In this document: positions 1-11,500 of the stretch, in pieces
Layout of the letters: each line of letters starts with the position of its first letter
Position numbering within the stretch: the first letter of the stretch is position 1
Source: Saprospiraceae bacterium
GTDB lineage: Bacteria > Bacteroidota > Bacteroidia > Chitinophagales > Saprospiraceae
Direction of reading: 5' to 3'
Assembly: GCA_020627705.1 (NCBI GenBank)
Contig: JAHDGJ010000001.1
Span: forward strand, 1-64,000
Length of the DNA stretch: 64,000 bases
Notes under the pieces: model-generated
Databases searched by the model: none
What the model saw: only the letters and a program-made list of their open reading frames with translations
Told to the model about the DNA's origin: nothing
Program-made: the position numbers and the translations under genes

Positions 1-10
1 TGTCTTTTTT

Positions 11-3000
11 ATGTTGGTTATGAATTTTACAAAATCTTACAATTGGTTTTTGACATCAGCGCTGCTTTTTTGGGCATCAATTAGCGGAATTTCTCAGTCA
101 TGTTCAATACAAGGGCCGATTAGTATTTTGGATGCCGATACAACTCAATTAACGATAGTCGTAGAAGGAGCGTTAAATCAAACAATAGGAGAAAATGGTC
201 AAGGCATCTGTGCTGTTCAATTAGAATTTGAACATGGATATGTCGCAGATTTGTTGGTTGAATTAATTTCTCCTAGTGGGCAAAGCGTGATTTTATTGGG
301 TCCACCGACAACAAATTCATCTGCAACTCCCAACATAACTTGGGATGTAGATTTTTTGCCTTGTGGATTTCCAGTTTCACCAGATCCTGGCTTTAGTGGC
401 AATTGGAACAATATTCAACCTTGGGCAATATTATCTTCTTATGATGGGAGTTATCATCCCTTTTTTGGTTGTTTTGAAGATTTTGATGGTTCCGATGTAA
501 ATGGAAATTGGACAATTCGGTTTTTTGATGATTCTGCGATTGGTGAAGGTGTTCTTCTAAATTTCTCTATAATTTTTTGTGATGGGAATGGGCTTGATTG
601 CTCTATATGTGATGCTGTTGGAGGTGATATTGACGAGGTCTCTTTGGCTTATTGTGAAGGTGATCCCAATTTAAACTTCACTATCCTCCCACAATATAAT
701 GGGCAAAGTCCTAGTGTCGGAGAGTTTACAACAATGCACGCAATTCAAAATTCGGACGGCCAAATTATTTCCATCAGTCCTTTCGTTGATTTGACGAATA
801 GTTTACCAGGGGATTATAAAGTAAATGTTTTTAATATTTTGACCGATCAGGTTTTAGATCTTCCGCAAGTTGATTTTAGCTTTGGGCAAGATTCTATCGA
901 GTCAATGTTTTTTAATGGTGCGCTTTGTGGAGCATTTGCTACAGGCTGTACAAGTATTGAGGTGTATGACGTGCCCGATACAACGTATCTGAATGAGGTG
1001 CTTTGTGAAGGAGAATCTTTTATTCTTGACAATGAAGTGTATAATGTAGAGGGTAGTTATATCGCTACGTTGACAAATGGCCAATGCGATTCTATTGTCC
1101 AGTTAGATTTAGAGGTAATCGTTTTGGAAGCTCAGATTGATGAGTCTCTCCTGCAAATAACTTGTGACGCACCTAGTTTGATATTAAAATCAGGTGGGTC
1201 AATTGTAGATGATGTGACCACATACCATTGGACAACAACAGATGGGTTGATATCAGGGCCAAATGGATTTCCCGATGTTGAGATAAGTGCTCCGGGCGAA
1301 TATATACTTGAGTTAAGTGATCGAGGATGTATTAGTAAGGACACGGTAATTGTTGAGGATTTTACTATTCCTTCTATCATAAACATCGAACCAGCAATAT
1401 TGAGCTGTACGCAAACAATAGTTTCTTTAGAGGCTATGTCTGACGATAATATTATAGGTTATTCGTGGGAAGGTCCATTAGGAGAAACTTTTGTTACACA
1501 AGAAATAAACATTGATATTCCTGGTTGGTATAATTTGGAATCTACAAATGAATATGGTTGTGTCTCGCTTGATAGTGTGGAAGTAACTGTAGATTATTTT
1601 TTAGATATTCCATCATTTAGTGTGGATACGCTCACCTGTGATTCAATTTCGGTTACTATTGAAACAAGCATTGATAACCAAATGGACTATGCCTTTAGTT
1701 GGACCAATGCCCAAGGCTTTTTAAGTCAAGTGGCCTCTCCAAATGTTACTCAAGCAGGTACATACATATTAGAAATAACAGGTGTAAATGGATGCGTTGA
1801 AAGTCATATCGTCGATGTTGAAATTGATGTAGATATCCCTGAAGTTTCAATAGAGCAAGATACGATCCGTTGCTTAGATCCGGAAGCCATGTTTGAATTG
1901 CAAATAGAACCAGGGGATAATATTACTTGGACTGACCCTTCCATAAGTGGCACTTCTTTTACAACAACAAACACGGGCTTTTATCCTTTTCAAATCGAAA
2001 GCTCAAATGGATGTGTTCTTGATTCTTTTATTCAAGTAGTAACTGAGGTAAGTGTGCCAGATTTTACTTTAAACGATACTGAAATAAATTGCCAAGACAG
2101 TATTTTACTCCAGCATGTGTTCACAAATACGGATCAAAATAGTGTGTTTTCTTGGACTGGGCCGTTTGGCTTTCAGAGTATGGAGCAAGATCCATACATC
2201 TATGATCATGGCCAATATATATTAGAAGTAACCAATGAAAACGGTTGCTTGTATATTGACACTTTATTCGTTTTTCAAGGCAATCTTGAACCCGATGTTA
2301 CTTTCCTCATAGATACCATAACTTGCCAAAACCCGAATGCTGATGTTAGCGTCAGCGGAGGACAAATTCAATTTTCTTATAATTGGTCAGGGCCCAATGG
2401 ATTTGAGTCTGTCAACCAAAACATCAATGTAATTCAAGGAGGAACTTATGCAGTCACGATTACTGATCAGAATACAGGTTGTTCGGCAAGATCAGCCATA
2501 GTTGTTCAAGATGATAGAGAAGAAATAGAGATTGAATTGTTTTCTGATGTTTTAACTTGTTCTTCTGATCCTTCTGAGGTGTATTTTCAAACCGAGGAAT
2601 CTATTGCATGGAGCGAATGGTCCAATGAAACTGGTCTGCTCAGTACAATGGATACATTATTTACGAATCAAGAAGGAGTCTATTATTTGACTATAGAGCT
2701 AGCGGATTCAGGTTGTCAATATGTCGATTCTGTCGAAGTTTTAAGTGATACAGATCAGCCAGAATTAATAATTAATGATTTAGAAATTGGATGTAACGAA
2801 ACGGGAGTAACTGCTCAGATCCAATCTAATGCCAACTTGATTTCATATCAATGGCAAGGACCAATGGGCTTTATTTCTGATGAAAGTAGTCCATTCTTAG
2901 AGATTCCAGGTAATTACGATGTAACCATTCAAGGAGAAAACGAATGTTTTTCCTCAACGCAATTTGAGGTGCTCATAGATCAAGGAATTCCGGATTTGAG

Positions 3001-5416
3001 CGTACAAGGTGATTTGTTTATTAATTGTTTGCAACCGCAATCGGATATAGAAATACTTAGTAGTGAATCCATTGTAAGTTATGATTGGGAAGGTCCGCAG
3101 ACCATTGGGAACCAAGCCCAAGTTTCTATTACTCAAGCAGGGGATTATCAGTTAACGGTTACTGCAAGTAATTCGTGTACCAATGAAATTAGTTTTACAA
3201 TTATCGCTGATACTGATCTGCCGGACTTCGAATTGCAAACGGATGCGATCTCATGTGCAAATAATGAAACTGGTTTAATAGACTTGATCGCTGTAAATAC
3301 AGATTATGTGTATAGCTGGACTGGACCTAACGGCTTTGCTTCAGATATGGAAGATCTCGTTGTATCTGAAGTTGGAATTTATACCGTAACGGTTTCGGAT
3401 CAACAAGGGTGTACAAGTTCACAAAGTGCGGAGGTGTTTTCTGATATTCAAAATCCTGTGGTTACCAATATTATAAATCCAACGCTTGATTGTTCAAATT
3501 TAAATGCGACTATCGGTGTTGAATCTGATGATGAAATTGATGAATGGAATTGGTCAGGGCCAAATGGTTTTAGCTTCAATGATCAATTTCCACTTATTTG
3601 GGAACCAGGATTGTATAATGTAGAATTGGTCGATACAGCAGGATGCAGTACGGTACAAGAGATCATGGTTCAAATTGATACTATATCTCCAATAGTACAA
3701 GTCAGTGGATCTGATATTAACTGCTTGGAAAATAAAATCGAATTAGGGTTTTCTGCCAATCTCAGCGAGTTTGAATTTATTTGGGTAGGGCCCAATGGCT
3801 TCAATTCTATGGAGTTAAATCCAGTGGTTGACGAACCAGGGATTTACGAACTTACTGTGGTAGGAGAAAATGGGTGTAGTACCTTAAGTAGCTATATGGT
3901 GAATGAAAATTTCGTAGAACCAGAAATTCAGGCTTTTGATGTTTCACTCCCCTGCAGTGGGGATGCTGTCAATTTATCTGTGTCCAGTAATGATTTGGGT
4001 ACAGACTTTAAATGGTTTGGACCAAATAATTTTTATAGTGAAGAGCAGAGTCCTTTGACAGCGCTTTTGGGTGAATATATAGTAGTGGCAACAGGAGCGA
4101 ATGGATGTATTTCTAGAGATACCATTGAGGTCAATGACATAGAAGTTCCTCCAGTGTTTAATTTTAGTTCTGGAACCATTACTTGTGATAATCCGACTGT
4201 GGATTTGACTGCTCTCTTCGTTGAAGATGATGCTTTGGTTGAATGGCATTTATTAGATGGAAGCGTAAGTAATAATAATCCTTATGTTTCTTCCGAAGCA
4301 GGGGAATATAAACTTGTGGTAACTGGATTAAATGCATGTAAAGATTCCGTTTTGGTTAATGTTGAAATTGATACCATTGTACCGACAGTTGAAATTTTGT
4401 CAACGCAAGAATTAAAATGCAGTATAAATGAAATTCGTTTGGATGCATCGGGTTCTTCCAATGGTATTTTTTATGAGTTGTTTTGGAATACAATAGATGG
4501 CCAATTTGAAGACGGTACCTCTTCTTATCAACCACTTATTTCTGCTCCTGGCATGTATTTTTTACAGATAGAAGATATTCGAAATGGCTGTCTAGGACAA
4601 GATAGCATTTTGGTTGATCCGGCTGAGAACACCTTGGATCAAATCAATTTTGAAACGCAAGTGCCGCAATGTTTTGGTTTTACTAATGGATCAATTTCAG
4701 TATCAAGTATTTCTGGTGGCGAAGCACCGTATCTTTTTTCACTAAACAATGGCTTGTATTCAACTATTAATGAATTTTATTTTTTAGAACCGGGACAATA
4801 TAGTCTTTCGGTTATGGACAGCTCAGGATGTGAACTTGATACGATGGTAACCATTCAGAACGGTCCAGATATCAATGTAAGTTTAGGTCCTGATACCTTG
4901 ATTCGCTTGGGTGAAACAATAAATATTCAAGCCTTATTGAACATTGATCCTGCTGATGTAAATGACGTTAATTGGTCTCCAATCACGGATTATGAATGCC
5001 TTGAAAACTCATGTTTAGAAATTGCGATTACGCCTTTTGAGACCATTCAATTGCAAATCGAAGTAGAAGATCAAAATGGATGTTTGGATACGGATATCAT
5101 TGTGGTTAGGGTAGAAGATAAATCGCCCTTATACATACCTAATATATTTTCCCCAAATGGCGATAACAACAATGATTTGTTTATGGTTTTTGGAGGTAAA
5201 GGGGTAGAACAAATTGACTTTATTCATATTCTGGATAGATGGGGTAATATTGTTTTTGATCGGTACGATTTTGCTCCAGAAGACGCATTGTTTGCTTGGG
5301 ATGGGGTATACCGTGGAAGAAAACTTCAACCTGCTACATTCGCCTATATTGTTGAATACACGATGATAAATGGTGCAATAAAGCAAGAAAAAGGAACGAT
5401 CACCTTGATACGGTAA
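11..5416 (+). CDS. Giant T9SS type B secreted protein with P-domain and Ig/PKD-like repeats
   Basis: Probably a cell-surface or secreted adhesin-like protein; its ligand is unknown. An N-terminal hydrophobic signal segment is followed at about residues 38-195 by a region like the proprotein convertase P-domain (FDGSDVNGNWTIRFFDD). About 15 diverged modules of roughly 77 residues follow (residues 375-1545), each with an early Cys, a central Trp-x-Gly-Pro and a late Gly-Cys. One SprB-like repeat comes next (about 1550-1630). The last 95 residues, from YIPNIFSPNGDNNNDLF, match the gliding-motility-associated (type B) T9SS sorting domain. No protease domain accompanies the P-domain. ATG codons lie at 11 and 20; the second gives the more compact signal peptide. 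No in-frame stop is visible in the 10 bases upstream, so the start is provisional. The next gene is another giant type B client on the same strand. Confidence 0.85.
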   Translation: MLVMNFTKSYNWFLTSALLFWASISGISQSCSIQGPISILDADTTQLTIVVEGALNQTIGENGQGICAVQLEFEHGYVADLLVELISPSGQSVILLGPPTTNSSATPNITWDVDFLPCGFPVSPDPGFSGNWNNIQPWAILSSYDGSYHPFFGCFEDFDGSDVNGNWTIRFFDDSAIGEGVLLNFSIIFCDGNGLDCSICDAVGGDIDEVSLAYCEGDPNLNFTILPQYNGQSPSVGEFTTMHAIQNSDGQIISISPFVDLTNSLPGDYKVNVFNILTDQVLDLPQVDFSFGQDSIESMFFNGALCGAFATGCTSIEVYDVPDTTYLNEVLCEGESFILDNEVYNVEGSYIATLTNGQCDSIVQLDLEVIVLEAQIDESLLQITCDAPSLILKSGGSIVDDVTTYHWTTTDGLISGPNGFPDVEISAPGEYILELSDRGCISKDTVIVEDFTIPSIINIEPAILSCTQTIVSLEAMSDDNIIGYSWEGPLGETFVTQEINIDIPGWYNLESTNEYGCVSLDSVEVTVDYFLDIPSFSVDTLTCDSISVTIETSIDNQMDYAFSWTNAQGFLSQVASPNVTQAGTYILEITGVNGCVESHIVDVEIDVDIPEVSIEQDTIRCLDPEAMFELQIEPGDNITWTDPSISGTSFTTTNTGFYPFQIESSNGCVLDSFIQVVTEVSVPDFTLNDTEINCQDSILLQHVFTNTDQNSVFSWTGPFGFQSMEQDPYIYDHGQYILEVTNENGCLYIDTLFVFQGNLEPDVTFLIDTITCQNPNADVSVSGGQIQFSYNWSGPNGFESVNQNINVIQGGTYAVTITDQNTGCSARSAIVVQDDREEIEIELFSDVLTCSSDPSEVYFQTEESIAWSEWSNETGLLSTMDTLFTNQEGVYYLTIELADSGCQYVDSVEVLSDTDQPELIINDLEIGCNETGVTAQIQSNANLISYQWQGPMGFISDESSPFLEIPGNYDVTIQGENECFSSTQFEVLIDQGIPDLSVQGDLFINCLQPQSDIEILSSESIVSYDWEGPQTIGNQAQVSITQAGDYQLTVTASNSCTNEISFTIIADTDLPDFELQTDAISCANNETGLIDLIAVNTDYVYSWTGPNGFASDMEDLVVSEVGIYTVTVSDQQGCTSSQSAEVFSDIQNPVVTNIINPTLDCSNLNATIGVESDDEIDEWNWSGPNGFSFNDQFPLIWEPGLYNVELVDTAGCSTVQEIMVQIDTISPIVQVSGSDINCLENKIELGFSANLSEFEFIWVGPNGFNSMELNPVVDEPGIYELTVVGENGCSTLSSYMVNENFVEPEIQAFDVSLPCSGDAVNLSVSSNDLGTDFKWFGPNNFYSEEQSPLTALLGEYIVVATGANGCISRDTIEVNDIEVPPVFNFSSGTITCDNPTVDLTALFVEDDALVEWHLLDGSVSNNNPYVSSEAGEYKLVVTGLNACKDSVLVNVEIDTIVPTVEILSTQELKCSINEIRLDASGSSNGIFYELFWNTIDGQFEDGTSSYQPLISAPGMYFLQIEDIRNGCLGQDSILVDPAENTLDQINFETQVPQCFGFTNGSISVSSISGGEAPYLFSLNNGLYSTINEFYFLEPGQYSLSVMDSSGCELDTMVTIQNGPDINVSLGPDTLIRLGETINIQALLNIDPADVNDVNWSPITDYECLENSCLEIAITPFETIQLQIEVEDQNGCLDTDIIVVRVEDKSPLYIPNIFSPNGDNNNDLFMVFGGKGVEQIDFIHILDRWGNIVFDRYDFAPEDALFAWDGVYRGRKLQPATFAYIVEYTMINGAIKQEKGTITLIR
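1133..4640 (+). repeat. About 15 tandem Ig/PKD-like protein modules (about 231 bp each)
   Basis: Within the 1801-residue protein, roughly 15 consecutive modules of 75-81 residues share a pattern: a beta strand, Cys, a Trp followed by Gly-Pro-x-Gly-Phe, a Pro-Gly-x-Tyr turn, and Asn-Gly-Cys before the next module. The copies are clearly related in protein but diverged in DNA, so this is an old array rather than a recent expansion. The two conserved Cys per module suggest one disulphide each, as expected for a secreted stalk. The function is inferred from architecture only. Confidence 0.75.
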
Positions 5417-5533
5417 GAACTGGACATTTTAGTTCAAAAAGTCAATAATTTTAGAGTGTTTTGGTCTATTAATTGCATATCTTTCGATGGTCTTAGACTT
5501 GTCTAAGGGCTCCCCTGTATAAATAACTTATAA

Positions 5534-8500
5534 ATGAAAAAAGCTTTACTTGTAGTACTGGCGATAGTCGGGCTAAACTTGGACTCCATTGCTCAGGATA
5601 TTTCTGGGATAATATGGGAAGATAACAACGGAAATGGTGTGATGGAAGGAACTGATGCTGGTATTTCTGGGGTTTCTGTCGTATTAACAGACTGCGCTGG
5701 TGGTATGCTTATGCCTGCTGTAGTGACCGATGGAACTGGAAATTACAGTTTTACTAATCCAATTCCAGCTTCTGGCTCTTATTGTGTCGAAATAAATACT
5801 ACTACCTTACCCGCTGGGTCTCTTTGGTGTACCACTGCAGGTGGAGCTGATTCTGATGCACCAATAAATACTTCCTCAAATACCAACCCAATTATTGTTG
5901 GTCCTGCGTCTGTTTTTCCTGGTACAATAAACGCAGGGTTTTCTCAAATGAATACCATTGCCGGAGAAATATTTGAAGATGCTGATGCCGATGGATTACA
6001 GGTAGGTACTGATGATTTAGCTTCTTGTAATATTACTGTATGCTTGTTTGATGTTGGAGGGGTTGCTGCTTTAGATTGTGAGGGAAATGCGATACCATGT
6101 CAAACAACTTCTAGTGGCAGTTATAGTTTTACAGATGTGGTGCCTCCGGGAATGTATTACGTTGAATTTGATATAGCTTCTTGTGATTTATGTGCAAATG
6201 GAACTCCTAGTTTTTTTACGAACAATGGAGGTACGAGTTTAATTTCAAGTGACAATCATGATATAGACGAAACGTTTGGTCCAGGGACGACTGGAAGTTT
6301 TACAGTTTCTAGCAATGGTGGGGATGTTGAGATAGATGCAGGTGTTATTGGAGGGGCGGTTTTGACGGGTGAAGTTTGGGAGGATGCCAATTTTAATGGT
6401 ACACAAGAGGGGGCTGAACTTCCAATCGCAGGAGTTCAAGTATGTTTAAATTATGTGAGTACAGGTATGGCGGCGAACGACTTTAGTGGAGCTCCTATTC
6501 CTTGTGTTTTTACCGATGCATCTGGAGTATATACTTTTAATGATGTTCCCCCGTTGGATCCGGCAAATGACTTTTATAAAATTTCGTTTGAAGCAAATCC
6601 TATGATTGGAGGAGTTAGCTTTACTCCAACAATCTTTGCAGGTGTTGGAGTTGATCCTTTGCTAAATAACAATGATAGTGATGCTTGTTGGCCAAGCTGT
6701 ACACCTGCTGATGGTTGTACAAATGGATTTTCGTTAGAATCTTGTCAAAATGGTATGAACGTCGATGCTGGGTATATTCGTCCTCAGGCTATTTCTGGTT
6801 CCGTTTTTAAAGATGCCAACAACAATTGCTTGGAGGATGATGGGATAGCTTACATAGGTCCCCCTTTAACTGTAGAATTAATTGACGTTAATACGGGAGC
6901 TGTACCAGTAGATGTCAACGGCAACACAGTGGTTTCTGTCATGACAGATGCCAATGGTATGTATTTTTTCTGTGATCTTACTCCTGGAATGTACCAAGTA
7001 CAATTTCCTAATACTTTAATGACTGGTTGGAGTTACTCCAATGATAACTGCACTGGTCCTACCTCAGATCCAATAACCAATGGAGACATGATTTCGGATG
7101 TAGATCCAAACACAGGGCTTACAGAAGTCTTTACCTTGACTAGCGATAATATGGCCGATAACAACTGTGCTGGACCTTCAATAAATTCAATTGATGCGGG
7201 CGTTTGGAGATGTGTGGCTATTGGAGGAACTGTGTGGGCTGATGATGATATGAATTGCCAATTTGATGTTGGAGTAGAGTCCCCAATCGCAAATGTAGAA
7301 ATTCAATTAACTGCGATAAGTGGTGTGGAGGCAGGAAATACTTGGACCTGGCAAACTGATGTTAATGGAGAATATACTTTCGGAACCACTGCATCTGGGC
7401 CCAATGCGAATAATGTATGTTATCCTCCAGGTAACTATCAATTGGAGGTATTACAAAGTAATTGGAATGGTGTATTGCTAAATCATGAGCCTTCAGCAAT
7501 GTGTGGAAGTGATAATTGTATAGATAATGACAATAATGGGTCAGGTGTTATTGGTGGGCCTTCGGTTTCAAATATATTCACTTTAGAATGTGGAAATGAA
7601 TGTATTAATGAAGATGGGATGGGAGATACCGATCTTACTGCAGATTTTGGATTTTTCTTTATGTGTGATCCAAACTCAAACGGTTCGAACAGTACTCTTA
7701 TGTGTGATGCAGCTCTATTATTATGTGACTTAGCTGATTTGGACAACATTTGTGGAGCTTTGCCTCCTGCAAATACAACACCCTCAGGAACTCCAGGTGT
7801 TCCGAATACCTTGTGCAATGGGGCAGGTGTTCCCAATAATATTGCTTGGTTCTCATTTATTGCTCCAAGTGTGAGTTCTTTAGAAATAGTTGTTGAACCT
7901 TTTGGCTGTAACATGATTAATGGTCAAAATCCGGGCATGCAGTATGGTATTTATGATGGTTGTGATTTTACAAATACAATTGTTTGTGATCCTGGATGTA
8001 ATGTGGGAACAATTACAGTTCAATTGACCAATGGTCAATATATACCTGGTAATCAATATTGGTTTTTTCTAGATGGATGTTCTGGATCCGAATGCTCGTA
8101 TACAGTCGAAGTTACACAGGGTGCTGGTTTTACCTTTGATATGCCAAATCCTAGTGACATAGCTTGCCCAGAGTGTACCTTGATTTCGAATAGTCCATTT
8201 GGGAGTCCTTCATCTGTGTATGAAGTTTGTGAAGGGGCAGCAGGCATCAGTTTTAATCTAACAGATCCTACTATGTTTTTTGATAATTTTGAATCACCAG
8301 ATGCTTATAACTGGTCAATTAGTCCGTCTCTACCTACTTTGACGCCTGTAACGAGTGATAGTGAGCAAGTTTTGGATTTTAACCAAGGACCTGGACTATA
8401 TACTTTGTGTATGGATTTGGTAGATTCAAGTTGTGATAGCGAAGGCCCTCGGTGTGTAGAGATAAATGTAATTCCAACACCCATGATCGTTTTTGATCCT

Positions 8501-11500
8501 CTAGATGTTTGCTTAGATGCCAGTGGGCAACTTAATTTACATCAAGGTATTCCTGATGCAATTTCTGGCGGATCAACAGTTTCATGGTTGGGAGACTTAC
8601 CGAGCAACAATGCAAGTAATAATTCTTTGGAGACTTATAATTTTATCGAGCAGAATACGCCAATATTTGGTTGTGAAGTAAGTCAACAAATAGATATTAC
8701 TGACTTTCCTATAACTACAGGAGTTTGGCAAGATGTGGTTTGTGCAAGTGATATGAATTTTGACGGAACGTACGAAGTTGGTTTGGATATAGGTCAATCT
8801 ACATTGGTTTCTATTCCTACGGGTAACACACCAGTAGTATTTACAATGGGATCACTCAGTCCTTTGGATTATACGGGTAATGGTTGTGATAGTATCTTAA
8901 ACGTTTCAGTTGATGTCATAGATATTGATGGTTTTCTTTCGGATGGACCATGTATGCAAACTTCGGGCGTTCAATTGAACTGGACGAATACAGCTGATGA
9001 TTTAGGAGATTATAACAATGTTACATACGAGTGGGTTAATGTATCGACTAGCACGACTTTAACCCCGAATGGTAGTGGATTTACAGATCAGTTTGTGTTT
9101 GAAAGTGGTGATTATGAATTAATTATTTGTGGTTCCCTACCTTTAACAAATCCTGCGGATCATGGAGGAATGACAGAAAAAGAATGTTGTACCTCATTTT
9201 CTATCTCCTTGGTTATCAACGGACCTGATACCCCTGTAGTATCTGGAGATCAAGTAGTTTGCGGAGGTGGATCTAATTCGATATATACATTTGATGATTC
9301 TATGATTGGTTCTGCAAATATTGTTTGGACTGTTATTGGTTCTGATGCCACAATTGTGAGCGGTCAAGGATCTAATACCTTAGAAATTGATTGGGGAACA
9401 ACGACCAACGGCGAAGTCATGGTTTCTGTACAAGGTTTTTGTGGATCAAGTGATTCAGCTCCTATAATGGTAGAGATCACCAGTGTTCCTGATCCAGTTA
9501 TTTTGCCGGCTGGTCCAATTTGTGTTGGCGAAGCCTTAGATATAATTTACGATGGTATACCATTAGATATGAATGCAACATATAACTGGGATTTTGATAC
9601 CGGTGTTGTTCAGAACGGAACAGGCTCTGCTGGACCAGGTGTTCATGAAGTGGCTTGGGCAACGTCAGGGATGAAAACCATCACCTTGACTACTGAGTTA
9701 AACGGTTGTGGATCTACCCAAGCGATGATAGAAGTTGAAGTGGTTGAACCATTGGATACTCCAGACGTAATATGTGCTGCAGGTAGTACAACCACTACAC
9801 TTGTTTATTGCTGGGAAGATGTTGGGGCGGATGAATATATTCCGACCATAATATCTCAAACCGGGGCAGGTACCATTAATTATGTAGCTGGAGAATTATG
9901 CGTAACCATAGAGGGATTAAATACATCAGAAGAAGTTGTGGTTCAAGTTACGGCTGTTGATAATGGCGTATGTTCTAATGTTTTGTCCAACGAACAGATG
10001 TGTACAGTACAAGATTGTGTAGTGCCTACCTTGACAAATACGTGTAATATGCTTTCTGATATATGTTTGGACGGCACGCAAACAACGATCGATTTGTCTA
10101 TGTGTATTACAGCTGATCTCGACGGATCTGGTGTATATTCTGGTAATGGGGTAAATGCGGCTGCCAACACATTTGATCCCAATGACCCTGCGGTTGTTGA
10201 AGGAGCAAATACAATTAATTATTTATATACTTCAGTAGATAATTGTGTAGCTAATGCTTCGATTACGATAAATGTTTATTCGATTCCGATAGCAGAATTT
10301 ACTGTAGAATCACCGATTTGCGTCACTGATCAATCCATGGTTGAGTTTACAGGGGCAACTGTTCCAGACGGTGGATATACTTGGGGAATTCCAACTGAGG
10401 CCAACGAAACTTCAATTTCTGGCTCGGCTGGTTCTTTGTCGTTTAATGATCCTGGGACGTATATGGTAACATTGACTACAACCAATAATGGATGTGATTC
10501 AGAGCCAGTGATGATGCCCATAGAGGTTGTTGAAGAGTTGGCAGTGCCAGATGTACAATGTGACCCAGATTTAACTTCTACAACGAGTACAGGCTTTATG
10601 TGGACGGAGGTGCCAGGTTTAGTTTATACTGTAAATGAGGTAAGTATTCCAGCTAATGGGATGGTTACTTCTTCGTCAGGGAGTTATAGTGTTACTGGAT
10701 TGACCGAGGGGCAATCTGTGATCATTGAGGTGACTTGTGAAGATCCTCTTTCTCCTTGTCCTGCACAGACTTCACTTCCTGTGGAGTGCTTTGCTCAGTC
10801 TTGTCCAGTAGCAAACATTTCTATTACTGCTCCATCAACGGTTTGTTTTAATTCTCAAACTGTTCAACTAACAGCTGAGAGTGATAATACGGCTGTCGTT
10901 GATTTACTGAACGCGGATATGATTACATGGGCTATAAATACTCCCAACGGAATGGGAGTAGATCAAACAGGAGTCTTTGACCCAACTATTTCTGGAGATG
11001 GGATTTGGACAATCAGTTATGAAGCTCAGTTTGGAGATTGTGTCTATCCTGGATCTGCAATGATCGAAGTGTTGGGAGAGGGAACGGTTACTCTTACCGC
11101 AGACTTTGACATATGTGATTCTGCTGATCCTGTGCAGTTAACGGCTACGGTGACAGATCCTACCCCTTCAAATTCAGTAATTACGTGGTCAGGAAATGGG
11201 GTGGACGCCATGTCAGGTGTTTTTGATCCCTCAATGGCCGCCATGGGTATCAATGTTATAAATTACTCCGAAGTTGACGAATTTGGATGTGAGTATACAG
11301 GGATGATAAATATAAACGTTCAACCGGGTTTATCTGATCCGGATTGGATTTGTAATTCTACGATTTCTTCTGCCGAAATAACTTGGACTGAGATTTCTGG
11401 ACTAGTATATGAAGTGAATCCTATTCAGATTCCTGCTAATGGAACTGTTAGTTCTAATCCTGGAAGTTTTGAAGTTTTGGATTTGCTTGAGGATCAAACT

